Shown here piece after piece: positions 12,201-24,027 of a stretch of DNA of 64,000 nucleotides. This stretch comes from Glomus cerebriforme (taxonomy: Eukaryota; Glomeromycota; Glomeromycetes; Glomerales; Glomeraceae): NCBI GenBank assembly GCA_003550305.1, contig QKYT01000064.1, positions 100,341-164,340 of the forward strand, in the 5' to 3' direction. A model generated the notes under the pieces. The model was not told the DNA's origin, made no database searches, and saw only the letters and a list, made by a program, of their open reading frames with translations. A program made the position numbers and the translations under genes. Each line of letters begins with the position of its first letter. Within the stretch, counting starts at the first letter, position 1.

Positions 12201-12680
12201 GTTTTAAAGGTACAGAATAATTAAGAATTATGAGCAAAGATTTTTTTCCATTGATTTTAATGTCATTGATCTTAAAAAATTCATTAGAAATATATATTAT
12301 TGCTTATAAGTTAGACTTTGAGTAATCAATCCATTGGGCAAATACCATGATGGCTGTTTAAAGTGGATTGGGATTATTAGAAAAAAAAGATAAAGAACTA
12401 TAGGAGAATGACACTTTAAGTAAAAAGCTCTTATTAACCATTTATTAGACCTTACAGAGAAAAAGATCTTCTGTCATAAAGAATTCAGTTAATCTGAATT
12501 TAGTCATAATAGAGATTTGCTAGTTTTCAAACAGATTAATTAGAAAGTCTATAATAATAAATGAAAGTTTGATATGTTTTAATGATCTTTTCAGAGGGAT
12601 TATTTCAACTAAGTCGAAGGCCTTCTGCATATCTTAGTTAGCTAATCACAACTCAAATTTGGACCTTTTTGCTTCAAATA
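9300..12680 (-). pseudogene. Old antisense LINE remnant (RT and RNase H)
   Basis: On the minus strand, around 12,530-12,680, the RT motif A block reads as QDMQKAFDLVEIIPLKRSLK. Around 12,230-12,290 comes ISNEFFKINDIKINGKKS, the segment that follows the catalytic YADD motif in this LINE group. RNase H is recognisable at 10,480-10,540 (FNIYTDSSLSN) and at 10,140-10,200 (FIKVKGHAKVKGNKLADF). Many stops and frameshifts interrupt it and the DNA is far more AT-rich than the LINE at 282-4626. The outer limits are estimates. It is interrupted by low-complexity DNA at about 11,890-12,135. Confidence 0.7.
11890..12135. repeat. TTTGA/ATTTG low-complexity insertion in the LINE remnant
   Basis: About 240 bp made almost entirely of AATTTGATTTGA-type words in both orientations, so the tract can fold on itself. 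It starts after TAGGGATATACAA and ends before GAGGAATCCTA; the ends are weakly inverse to one another. It resembles a MITE with an expanded microsatellite core rather than simple slippage. Confidence 0.5.
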
Positions 12681-12829
12681 TAATATTATGTAGATTATAT
12701 TAATATATAATTTGGTATTATAATGTAATATTATAGTATTATATTTGTATTAAAATATAATACAAAATCAAATTATTAAAATTAATTCTATAGTATTAAT
12801 TTATAAACAGAAAAATTATAATAAATTAA
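12681..12829. other. AT-rich spacer
   Basis: TATAAT-type low-complexity sequence between the antisense LINE remnant and the inverted-repeat element. No gene is visible. The last 7 bases (AAATTAA, 12,823-12,829) are the left copy of that element's target duplication. Confidence 0.4.
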
Positions 12830-13850
12830 AGAAAATTACTAAACATCTTCTAGATGATTATCATCTGTATGATCATCACCTAGGTTTTTTTTTCAAATAT
12901 ATTACATAATATATAGGCTGATTTTTTTAACTTAGCTAATTTTTTGATTAGCTAAACTTAAAATTTTATTGTAAAAGATTTTTAAAAAATTTTTTTTTTG
13001 CAAATATGTTTATTCAAAATAATCTTATCTAAAAAAAATTCATTAAAATTTAAAAGTCACATATTTATGATTTTATTTTTATTTATTTTTAATGAAGTGA
13101 TACAAATAAAAGAAATAATAACAATAAATAAAAAAGAAAAGTAAATTATAATAATTAAGAAGAAAGATATTAATAAAAAAATAAAATAACAATAGATTAA
13201 TAGAAAGTAATAGTAGATGAAAGGGAGTAAAAAGGAGTAATGAGAAGTGATGGAAGATGAAAAGAAGTAATGAGAGAAAAAAATTAATGGAAAAATGAAA
13301 GCAAAAGATAATAATAGGAAACTAAGTAAAAATAAAATCATAAAGTAAAAAATATATATATAAGTTAGTAAAAAATGAAATACAAGATAGAAATAATAAA
13401 AAAAAATAAATAAAAAATAAAAAGCATATCTTTATTAATTGTAGAACTAAAAGAACTAAAAGATCTAAAAAAAATGAAATAAAATTAGTGAAAAATAAAA
13501 TATGAAACAGAAACAATAAAAATAAATAAAAAAAAGTAAAAAAATGAGTAAAAAATGAAATGTAAAGTAAAAAATAACTAAACCTTAATTGCAGAACCAG
13601 CAGGACTAAAAACCCTAAAAATAATAAAATAGAGTTAGTAAGAAATAAAGTGTAAGAATATAAGTTAAAAATAAAAATAAAAGAAAAAAAAAACTAAAGA
13701 AATAAACTTATACTAAAAATGAGATTTAATATATAAATAAATATGACATGATCATGTGACCAATTAAAAATATTAAATCTGCCATATGATCAAAGATCTA
13801 GATGATAATTCCCAGATGACAATCACCCAGGTGATGTTTAGCAATTTCCT
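12830..13850. mobile_element. Non-autonomous inverted-repeat element, about 1.02 kb, with TSD
   Basis: The left end reads AGAAAATTACTAAACATC and the complement of the right end AGGAAATTGCTAAACATC. Similarity continues for about 60 bp through GATGATTATCATCTG-like words, which themselves can form stems. AAATTAA (perhaps TAAATTAA, 8 bp) flanks both sides at 12,823-12,829 and 13,851-13,857. The interior is purine-rich on the plus strand with degenerate repeats (AATTGTAGAACTAAAAG near 13,437 and AATTGCAGAACCAGC near 13,588). Open frames inside (for example 13,057-13,341) are low-complexity. A 7-8-bp duplication suits hAT-type mobilisation, which is an inference. Confidence 0.75.
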
Positions 13851-13861
13851 AAATTAAATTA

Positions 13862-14165
13862 TATATATATATATTTTTTTTTAAGATAAGTTAAACATAT
13901 TTATTGTATTAAGTGTTAAATGACGAATACATTCTATAAATTACATATACATCCTCAATAAAGAAAAATGTAACTTGTCACACAAGATTGTTAGTTTATA
14001 AAGGTGGGAATTGCAAACAAATTCCCCTTGGCATGAATAACCCTTACACTTTACTTTGAATCTTCTGACTTTATACCTATATAATTATCTAGATTAATAC
14101 CCTTATCTTGTCTATTTACTCCATCCCTGCTAATTAAACTATTATTAAAACTACCAACAAAAAAT
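13862..14165 (-). mobile_element. Antisense LINE 3' end fragment
   Basis: It begins with a T run at 13,873-13,882 (poly(A) on the minus strand), then the block TACATTCTATAAATTACAT, then CCTTACACTTTACTTTGAAT. The same block order occurs at about 28,724-28,960 and, more diverged, at about 34,880-35,100, so this is the 3' UTR of one LINE family. Here only the last 300 bp or so were copied. Confidence 0.65.
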
Positions 14166-14862
14166 TAAATTATATATTGTTTTATTTTGCCAATTATAAT
14201 ATATATAAATATATTATCAGTTATATTATTTTTTTACAATATATAATCATAATTAGAAAAATTTATAAATTATAATAATAAAAATTTTGAATTTTTGAAA
14301 TATTTTAAGATTCAGTAATTATAAATAAATGAAATATAGTTTATTAGATTTTTCTTAATGAGATGCATCTAATGGTAATAGTTTTATATTTAAAAAATCA
14401 ATATATAAAAAGATATATTAATTTATAATTTTTTAAATATTTAAAGATATCTTACTATATAATGATTATAAAAAAAATAAATTTTATTCCATTAGATTCA
14501 TCTTATCAAGATGTATTAAATGATGGTAATTTTATATTTCTAGGATCAATAGATAGCCAATTTAAAGAATTTAATTTCTATTTATAATAATTTGCTAATT
14601 ATTAATTTTTAATAAAAATATTATCTTTTTAATAAAATATTTCAAATATACTCTTAAAAATGATTTTAATTAAAAAGTAAAATTGCAGCCAAATTTGCTT
14701 GCAAAATCCTTAAAGGAATATTATTAATAATATTATTAATAATATTTATCAGGTTTATATCAATTTTTAACTAAAAAATATTAAATATATAATTAAAAAA
14801 CCAAATATTACTTTTTATTAACTGAATATAATTTACAATAAAAAAAATCTAACTTTTAGATA
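14166..14862. repeat. AT-rich DNA with more hairpin units
   Basis: Two copies of the ATTAGATT-TCTTA-(2-3 nt)-AGAT-TAATGG hairpin word lie at about 14,340-14,385 and 14,485-14,530, matching those at 7180-8870. An AATAATATT tract lies at 14,720-14,750. No gene is visible before the end of DENR at 14,863. Confidence 0.45.
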
Positions 14863-15951
14863 TTATTTTTTTGATTTCTTTTCCTCTACTAATTCAATAT
14901 TATCTTCTGGAACCTGCAATAAAGTATTAAAAAATAAATATTTGAGAAAAAAAATTTTTTACTTAATATGATAAACTTACATCTGGCCATGTTTCTAATA
15001 TATAATCATATAAATCATCTGAAACATCTCCTTGTATAACAATTTCATCATTTCCTTGATTATTTTTTACAACAGATGAGCCACATGCAAATTTTGATGC
15101 AAAACTCTTTGCAGCTTTTTTCAGATCAATATCTAAATATATTAATAATGTTAGTTAAATTTGTTTGTTACTAAAATTTTTTTAAAAGAAAGGTTAATAC
15201 GAACCAAAATTCTGTAAACCACAAACATTTGTTACACTTTTTCGTTTGTTTCGTGCAATCCGTGTAATAGTAATTTTAGAAGCCTATAATTATAATAATA
15301 TTAAAATCAACATTCTATAGTCATTTAAAAAATCTAAATGTTTATTTACCATCTTTTTTTGCATTTCACGTTCTATTTTTGCAGCCTCTGAATATCATTC
15401 AATAATAATAATAATGAATTATTCATCAAAGAAAATTTAACACACAGTACAATTAAAATATCACACCTTTGGCCTTCTTTTTATCCTCTGCATCATTAGC
15501 TGGTTTTTTCTCCAACGATAAATTAATCATATCACTCTCAAGATTCGCTAAATTTAAATTCAGTTTAAATTATAAATTTGTACTTAAACACGTGAATAAC
15601 AATTAAAAAAACATTTTACTTTGAGAATACAAGTTATCGAATAAATCTGAATGTTTTTCTCGTAACCATTCTTTACACTTATTTAATGTCGCCCCGTATT
15701 CGCAATACTATTTGGGTAATTATTAAAAAAAGTGTCAAAGCGCGAATATAAACTACTTATAAATATAAAATTACGAAATTACTTACCTCTGGAGGTAACG
15801 AACAGACTATGTATAAGGATTTTTAAGTATTAGCAAAATTATTTAAAATATGGTCAAGAGTATTTAAATAAATACCTCCACAGTATATCACTTGTTTTGC
15901 AATTGACACTGAAACTGCTGGAATCGGTGTTGATATATCTTGTTCTGACAT
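14863..15951 (-). CDS. TMA22: Density-regulated protein homolog (SUI1 domain)
   Basis: The DENR/Tma22 family works with MCT-1/Tma20 in recycling 40S subunits and in translation reinitiation. Eight exons splice to a 194-residue protein: 15876-15951, 15787-15806, 15620-15707, 15467-15547, 15350-15387, 15205-15283, 14981-15132 and 14863-14913. The N-terminal half carries CG and YCEYG with conserved cysteines. A charged linker ([18 protein letters not shown]) follows, then the C-terminal SUI1 fold ([52 protein letters not shown]). Length and domain order match the family. Exon 2 is only 20 nt. The start faces VPS60 across 138 bp. Confidence 0.93.
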
Positions 15952-16018
15952 TTTTCTAAAAAAAAAAAGGGTTAAAGGATCAAAATGACTAATATTTTGC
16001 ATTTATATCAAATGATTT

Positions 16019-16026
16019 TCACGTGA
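16019..16026. promoter_or_regulatory. TCACGTGA E-box palindrome in the DENR/VPS60 shared promoter
   Basis: A palindromic CACGTG core in the 138-bp gap between two divergent starts. The same word recurs in other intergenic gaps of this window (24,293; 38,561; 42,596 core; 43,101; 26,814 core). CACGTG is the site of bHLH factors such as Cbf1; use here is inferred. Confidence 0.45.
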
Positions 16027-16089
16027 TGAATAATTTCATTGATTCATTGATTTTGTCCTCTTCTTACTAATGCAAACCATTAACCAAAA

Positions 16090-17183
16090 ATGAACCGTCT
16101 CTTTGGAACCTCAAAAAAGACACCAAAACCCACATTAAACGATGCTATTGCTGCTGTATGTATTTATTTTAAGCACTACCCGTGTTCCTTTTAGTTTTTA
16201 AAAGTTTCCTTAATTTGTATTAGACGGATACACGAGTTGACGCTGTTGAGGTAAAAATAAAGAAACTTGACGCGGAATTAGCTAAATATAAGGACCAAAT
16301 GAAGAAAATGCGGGATGGCCCAGGAAAGGTATAAAAAAATCATTTTTTTTCTTTTATGTTCTTTGAAAATCTCGCGTATTAAACTTTATACTTTTCGATT
16401 TTGGTATTAGAACGCAATAAAGAATAAAGCGTTACGAGTTCTAAAACAAAGGAAATTGCAAGTAAAATAATGCGATTCCTTAATCAAATATAATGTATTT
16501 ACTAATTTTATTCTCGTATCTAGGTATGAAACTCAACGTGATCAACTTCAACAACAATCTTTCAATATGGAACAAGCATCTTTCACCACCGAAAATTTAC
16601 GTAATGTAATTTCCACAGTTGATGCAATGCAAATTGCTAATAAAGAAATGCAAAAACAATACAAAAAAATAGACATAAATAAGATTGAGGTAATATATTT
16701 TATTATTCTTATAATTCTATAAGTGAAGTTTCTAAAGATTTCAAACTTAATTGGTAGAGCATTCAAGATGATATGGAAGATCTGTTGGAACAAGCTAATG
16801 ATATACAAGAATCACTTGGAAGAACATATGGAGTTCCTGAAGATATTGACGAAGATGATTTGGAAGCAGGTCTGAACCAGTTTTAAAAAAATTCTTGTGC
16901 AAGTTTATAATTACTTAATATATCAATTTTAAATTTAGAACTGGATGCTTTGGGAGATGAATTGAATTTTGAAGAAGAAGAAGAACCATCATATTTACAA
17001 GAAACACCTGAATTGCCAAATACTGGACTTGGAGAATTAGAAAGTACAGAGGTAAGCAATAAATTAAAAACTTTATTTATTTATTTTATTTATACTAAAA
17101 TATATATCTTATTTTTTAAATTAACGTAGCATGCTAAAGTAGATGAATCGGGGTCAGAAGCTCTGATGAAGAATGCTGTATAG
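16090..17183 (+). CDS. VPS60: ESCRT-III subunit Vps60 (CHMP5-like)
   Basis: Vps60/CHMP5 is a late-acting ESCRT-III-related protein that binds Vta1 and stimulates the Vps4 ATPase in multivesicular body formation. Seven exons (16090-16155, 16224-16328, 16411-16457, 16524-16689, 16758-16869, 16939-17051, 17130-17183) give 220 residues. It opens with the family signature [21 protein letters not shown] basic helical region ([20 protein letters not shown]) and [20 protein letters not shown] follow, then the acidic C-terminal half ([11 protein letters not shown]) and a final short MIM-like helix. Intron 3 starts with GCAAGT rather than GT; taking the GT 4 bases later would put a stop in frame. The start shares a short promoter with DENR and the end converges on RIB3. 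Confidence 0.93.
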
Positions 17184-17326
17184 AATTATTTAACTTAATG
17201 AAAAACAAAATCATTTGTATAATAATACTGATGAAACAATTTTTTAAATTTTGCTTTATGAATGAATAAATATTAAATATACTTTTTCTTCATATGTTAA
17301 GAAAAAGCTCTTAAAAACTCTAAAAT

Positions 17327-18305
17327 TTAAATATCTAAAAGTCCATTATCTAATCTATATTGAACTAAATCTGCGATCGTAATTAATTTTAAGCCGTGTT
17401 TATCTGCAAATGATCGACAATCATCACGTCGTGCCATCAATCCATCATCCTTTACCAGTTCACAGATAACTCCAACAGGTGACAAATTTGCTAATTTACA
17501 TAAATCTAAACAAAACAAAAAGAAAATTAATTATTGAATAATTTTATTTAAGTAAAAGAGTACGTACCTACTGAAGCTTCCGTGTGTCCAACTCGTTTCA
17601 GAACTCCACCTTGAGTATATCTCAGTGGAAATATATGTCCTGGTCTATTGAAATCATTTGGATCCGTTATAGAAGGATTGGCAAGTGAACGAGCCGTTAA
17701 TGCGCGATCATGCGCTGATATTCCTGTTGTTGTTTCTGTAAAATAATACCATTCATCAATATACATTCAGTCAAGAAAATTTTCAATGCAAATGAACCTT
17801 ACTATGCTTATAATCTACGGATATTGTATAAGCAGTTTTCATTTTTTCAGTATTATCTGGAACCATTAGAGGTAATTTAAGCTGATCCAATCGTTCTGGT
17901 ATAGTTGGTACACAGATCAATCCGCTAATAAATCAATTGTGTTAAAAGAAATTCGAGAAATTAAATGTTCGTGGTAGCGAAAAATACCTTGTATATCGAA
18001 CCATAAACGCCATTTTCTCTGTAGTAATTTTTTCAGCTGCAATAATTAAATCACCTTCATTTTCTCGTTCTTCATTATCTACAACTAAAACAAACTTTCC
18101 TTGGGCTAGTAAAATAAATTTAAAGATAAGTCTAAGAATGACTTATATACTGAGGACGTTGCATAAACATACCGAAATCCGCGAGAGCATCTGGAATAGA
18201 ATCAAACCGAATTTTGTTTGACTTTCTGTTTAATGCTTTTGATATGTTAGTAGTTGTGATTCCATTCGTAGTTCCGTTACCATTTGCACCATATTCTTTA
18301 ACCAT
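17327..18305 (-). CDS. RIB3: 3,4-dihydroxy-2-butanone 4-phosphate synthase
   Basis: Converts ribulose 5-phosphate to L-3,4-dihydroxy-2-butanone 4-phosphate plus formate, a branch of riboflavin biosynthesis. Exons are 18173-18305, 17988-18115, 17803-17924, 17568-17735 and 17327-17515. The product begins [14 protein letters not shown], then has the substrate and metal region [30 protein letters not shown], the [18 protein letters not shown] block and the HTEASVDLCKLA segment follow, with [14 protein letters not shown] near the end. All the acidic and histidine residues expected of the active site are visible. It is monofunctional: no GTP cyclohydrolase II domain follows. It converges on VPS60 with 143 bp between stops. 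Confidence 0.95.
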
Positions 18306-19367
18306 GTTTTATATATTCAGGAAGAAAAAAAGAAATAATAGAAAAAAACAAAAAATAAAGGTAGAGGACCGATTTAAAATGATGAACTGATTTTTAAATT
18401 CATTTTCAGATCTTGATTTGCATTATTAAAGATTTATCATCGTAGCTTACTAAACAATTCATTTTATTGTAGAAATGACATATAAACATAACGGAGTAAA
18501 AATTATCCGATTATATGATTATCACAGTGGCTTACTAAGATCGTGAACTTTTTTTTTTTTTAATACAAATTGCCCCAAATTAAATTTGTCGCACCCTGCT
18601 CAGGATTTTTGAACGCCATATGTCTTTTTTTTGATTGGTTATATAAATTATCTTGAGTACAACTATTTAAGTTAATGTCATGAACAATGTACAGTATACA
18701 GTAATCATTATATTTCTAAATGTGCATTAATATATTAGAATATATTAAGTGTTATACTTTAGAAATTTTTTTGCAAGTCCAAATTGAAAATGCCGTAATT
18801 ACCTATTACTATCATCTACTGTACATTTAATGATGATTTTATAAAAGTGAGCCAAATCTAAAGTCAAAATTTTAATAAATCTTTTAAAATTAAGTAGTAT
18901 TGAAAATATATTATAACTATACATGAAACTAAAAAAATCCGGAAGAATTTAGGCAACTTTAGGTTTCATATGTAACATTAAGGAAATCTAGAAACTGCAG
19001 AATCACATGACTCTTGTGCATAATTAACCTTTGTTATTAAATCTTGATATTTGTTTTGTTGAATTATCACTTACCAAATATATACATCAACCTCATTTTT
19101 TCAAAAAAGAAACGTAATAATAAAAACAAAAATAATAAATTCCAAAGATTCAATGAAACTAAAGTCTAAATATAACTCCATAATGTCCCACAAATATATA
19201 TATATAATACGATCTAGTAATATAAATATCGTCCAAATGGCGAAACCTGTTTCACCTTCCTTTAATCAAATACTATTTGTTTTAAATTAAAATGAACCGG
19301 AATTAACCTATTCATCATCATTACCACCATAAAATACATATATTAGATAATATTAAATAAATTTAAT
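18306..19367. other. Intergenic, AT-rich
   Basis: About 1 kb between the RIB3 start and the SEC24 end. It contains homopolymer T near 18,550 and a TATATA run near 19,195. I see no ORF with homology, RNA gene or transposon end here. The RIB3 promoter must lie in its left part. Confidence 0.4.
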
Positions 19368-22300
19368 TTACAAGAAAGAAATATTAACCTTATCTTTCAA
19401 ATGAGCTAACCATTGAGGATAACTCATGACTGTATCTGTGCGGTCTTCAATAATATGTGATAAAAACCACAATCGTAATGACGGATCACCATCTTCCTTT
19501 ACTATATAAAGATGAGGATAATAGACACCACGTCGCATCTCTCTAGTTTTTCCAATGATTGCATTCACCCGTTGTGAAAACGCATTATCAAGTTGTGGTA
19601 AAGAGACCTTTAAAATCAAAGTGTTAGATATGTATAATTTATTCATAATACTTTTGAATACTATATACCTTTCCCGCACGAATTTCTTCATACGAACGAA
19701 CATCTAATAAATCCATACACAATTGAGGTGATACTTGTCTACCAATCCAAATAAAAATATTTTGACCATCTTCTAATAAATATGCTCCATGCCGTTCTAA
19801 TTTTTCACTACTCAAATTAAGTGGCTCAGGCATTATTGTACCCTCAGATCCATATGTTCCAACCTATATAAAAGATACGATTTAAATATTCATTCTATCG
19901 TAAAACGTTAAAAATATAAAAGTAACCTACTTCCTGTGGCATATTATGCAGTGAATAAAATCGTGGATGCAAATAAGGAATTAATAACTGAGAGGGCATC
20001 GTTGTCAATAAACACATAGCGTATGAGCGCAAATCTGTTGGGATTTGCGAACTTGCACGAAGACCGACCTATTATTTAAATAATAATTTTTTTCAAAATA
20101 CATAAATATTTCAAATATACATAGATTTGATAATCTAGACGCATACATGTTTTAGCAGCCCAAGTGATAACAAGGGTAATAATTTAAGATTATCGCAAAT
20201 TTGCAATTGCGGTGAAGCCCCTGATTGGGAGCTTGTGAGAGCTGACTTGTATACACCGAGAATATCAATCATCTTATTAGTTAATGCGTCACGAGCATCT
20301 TCCAATTTTGAGGATAACGATCGTTCAACCGCTACAATTTTTTTTTTTAAAAAATGGATTAATCGTTAATTGAATCAACAAATATCAATTTAACATACCT
20401 TTATTTGCCAATAATGTTGTTATGGCAATTTGATCGGCAGAAGCAAAAAGTTCACTAATGCTGTTTGTAACTGGTAATGCAAGAGTAAGCACTCTAATTC
20501 GACGTTCACCTAATAATTTAAAAATATTACATTCTGAAAGTAAAATAAGCAAAAAAAAAAACACGTCTACCAACCAAAACAAGTTGTATGTAAAACTGCA
20601 GTCTGAAAGCATACTGTTGGAGTGGTTATATTTTCTTCGATACCCACTTCAATCGTATACGAGTGATCCCTTGAAACATTAGGTAAAGCCAGAAGATCCG
20701 TTTGACGAACAAAGAAATTACCGTGGAAGGCAGTCATACGTATGCCTGAATAAACACGAACAATTGTATCTCATATACATAAACAAAAAAAGTAATATTG
20801 AAAAATTTCCACTTATTAATTACCCTTTGAAGCCCGTACTCTCATAACAGCTTCCAGTGCGATGGGACTTGCTAAAAACTCAGCAAATTCATGCGCGAAT
20901 TTAAGTGCATCCTCTGATCTTCCTGCGTTGAATGCAGGATAAAAATACGTTTGTCCTCCCGTATATCGCGGACAACAACCTTAATTTATGAGAATCATAT
21001 GTTAATAAAGTTTCGATGATAGTCTTTTCATAGAATGGAGTGAAAAAATACCTAGTGTAGCTACATCTGAATATTGTGAGCCGAGTAAAAACATATCCAC
21101 GCAAACTTGAGACCGAGAACAGTCAACTGCAAATTTTTTATAAAAAGGATCCGCAGATTGTAATAATGCAGATTCCTATAAATAATAAGTGTCAAAATTA
21201 TTATATCCACCAAACTAATCAATTATAGTTGAATACTTTTGTTATTTACTTTAGGAGTACCCAACGCCTTAGGATCTTCGCGTGCTTTTAGAGCTCCAGG
21301 ATTAATATTTGGTAAACTAGATTGCAGCACTACAATTTTCCCTCCAATTGGAGACTAAATTTTCATAAAAATTTATAATTAAATGACTGACAATCACAAA
21401 AAAATATATATATAAAGAATAAAATAGAATAAAACACACAATAAATTAAAAATATAATAGAAACAAATAAAAAATTATTTGATACAAACAATTAATTTGA
21501 AGCCAGCTAAAAGAGCAGAACCTAAAGCATTGCCAACAATCTGAGTGTCTTTGAACATATCACCAAGACTCCTAAGTAAGGACTCAACCACTGCCCGAGA
21601 TTCCGTCAAATTTACCAATAAATCGTCAGGTTGCGGAAGGAATACATCCTCAAGATCAGACACAACTAGCATTTGTGGTACGGATGCATTAGACTGTTAA
21701 ACGAGAAATTGTGTATAATTAATAATCATATTATTGAAATTTTAAGATAACAATAAAAGTGAGCTTCAACAAACATTAAGGCTATAAAAGTGTAACGAAG
21801 TATCCACTGTAATAAAGCCAATCTTTGTACGATTTTCTTCATTAGGTATTCGGTCTAACGACTCCAAAATAGTTCTTGCAGCCGTTGCAACGGCACCTTT
21901 AAAAAATAAACGAACAAATAAATAATTTCTTAAGTAAATTCTAAGGTTGCACATAATTGAAACTATTTGTAAATTAGATTGAGTTTGCAAACTTAGACCC
22001 GTGTAAGACTAATACGTTTCCGTATGTATGTATTGGAAGGATTTAAAATTTAACCTCCCTCTCATTAATGATTGAAAAGTAAAAGCAAACCATCCAAATG
22101 AAATTTTAAACATGGGTTAAGTTCGGTCCTCAATACAATAAATACGTAATCAGACCCCATTATATTGATATTTACCCGATTGTATTGCGGGATATGAAAC
22201 GTCGATCACGAACAAATAAACTGGAGGTTGAGGCGGACGCACCTAAAATTATGATTTAAAGTATTATTCTCATAAAACTATTAAAGAATAACCATAATAA

Positions 22301-24027
22301 TTTCCTGTAGAATACCATATATTCTGTTGGCGCCACGAATTCGACGACAGCATGATTTAACTCGGCACGTTTCCATCTGTCGGTTTGTTGATTCGTTTGT
22401 ATGTCCCAGTCAAATTGAGATGGAACTTTGTATTATAATGATTAATAAGTAAATAATAGTTGTGAAATAAACTTTATAATCTGCATTAAAATACTACCAA
22501 CCATCATTTGACAGAAAACACATATTACACTTCCATTTTTGTCCACCTTCTGCAAAAGTCACAAACGGATTAATATAAGTCCTACACCTACGACATCTTG
22601 CTATGATAGTATCTGATATAACTGGAACTGGTTCCTAACAAAAGATATTAGATTTGATATTTAATATTAACTATAGTCAATGGTTATTTTTGATTAAACT
22701 AGATTACTCACATCACCCTCTTTCAAACTTCTATATGGAGTAATAATTAAGCCAAGCGGAAGTCGGGATTTGGATAGAAGTGATGATGTGGCAGGAATTG
22801 CGTTGAGAGTGGATCGCTTGTAAGATGGATCACAATTCGCTTTGTCCGAAGGAGTTACAGACGTCTTAAATCAGAAAAAGGTGGTGAACATCATAATGTT
22901 CAACACCACCTGTTGCTATATCGGTTTTTGAAGGAACCAAAATCTGATATAAATAATGACTTACGTTAGGTGGCAAATTTATCTTTGGTGGTGAATCATC
23001 TAGATCTTTGACGTTCGGTGGCATACCAATCAGATGAACGGGAATCAAGTGTGCCTTTTTTTTTTAAAAAAAAAAGAAGACTAATATTAAACTTTGAATG
23101 ATAAAATTTTGATTGATACGTCATGAAATTAGAATATACCCCTCCAACACCCATATTACTAAATTGATTCGTCAACGCAGCAATTGATGACTGTTGTGGC
23201 TGTGTATATTGTTGGTTATACTGTGCAGGGACAGGTGGTGCCATGGAGGATATATAATTTTGATCTCCCGCAGGAGTAAAGAACTGAGATTGTTGAGGTT
23301 GTTGAGGCTGTTGTTGAATTGATGATGGTTGTAATGCTTGCTGACCGGCTATACCAGAAGCCACTGCTGGTGTAAAAGTTTGATACTGTTCATACATGTT
23401 AGTTTCCGTATAAGCTTCATTTATTTGTTTAGGATATAAACGCTTCAATTTATGAGTTCCAGCTGGTGGCGATGTTGCACGATTTACTGTTGGTGACACT
23501 GGACTTTCAATTGGAGGAGGAGAGGCAGAATTCGACTGCGTTACTTGATAACCAGAACTTGTAGTCTGCTGAACCGGATAAGATGGTAGACGTCCGGGCG
23601 AGGATGGCTGTATTTGTACAGGTCTGTAGCCTGGAGACATGGGTGGTCTTATTTGACCGGTTATTCCTTGCGAAAAGCCAACTGGAGGAGCACCAGAAGG
23701 GGGGACATTACCGGGAGGAGGTTTAGGACGGAAATTGGCAGATAATGGCGGCGATGGGCTAATACCCGACGGAGGCGGTCGCGTTTGAGGACCAGGGGGT
23801 GTATAAGGACGCCCGAAAGGTGATAATTGTTGATTACCGTAACGAGGATCTGTGACGGGTCGTTGATTTGGAGAAGCACCACCAGGACCAGGAGGTTGTG
23901 GACGATAAGGAGAAGGTCCTCTTTGTATTGGTTGATTTGGATCAGTATTCTGCATCGGACGAAAATTGTTTGGAGACGGAGGAGGACGGTTATAAGAAGT
24001 TTGTTGGGTTGGTGGTAGATTAGCCAT
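19368..24027 (-). CDS. SEC24: COPII coat cargo-binding subunit Sec24
   Basis: Sec24 pairs with Sec23 and selects cargo at ER exit sites. Starting at 24,027 ([19 protein letters not shown]), about 290 residues of Pro/Gln/Gly-rich disordered sequence precede the core. Then come [18 protein letters not shown], the zinc finger ([11 protein letters not shown] and [12 protein letters not shown], about 22,500-22,610), the trunk ([44 protein letters not shown]), the beta-sandwich and helical parts ([22 protein letters not shown]). The C-terminal gelsolin-like domain follows ([18 protein letters not shown], about 19,640-19,800) and ends at [15 protein letters not shown]. It has more than a dozen short introns. 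An upstream in-frame ATG at 24,102 is possible; I prefer 24,027 because that is where the typical low-complexity N terminus begins. The exact C-terminal exon is uncertain. Confidence 0.94.

Noticed and set aside
13057..13516. Two open frames on the minus strand (94 and 64 residues) rich in Phe, Leu, Ile and Ser
   Set aside because: They are the complement of AAAAATAAA-type repeats inside the inverted-repeat element; composition explains the hydrophobic look and no family is recognisable.
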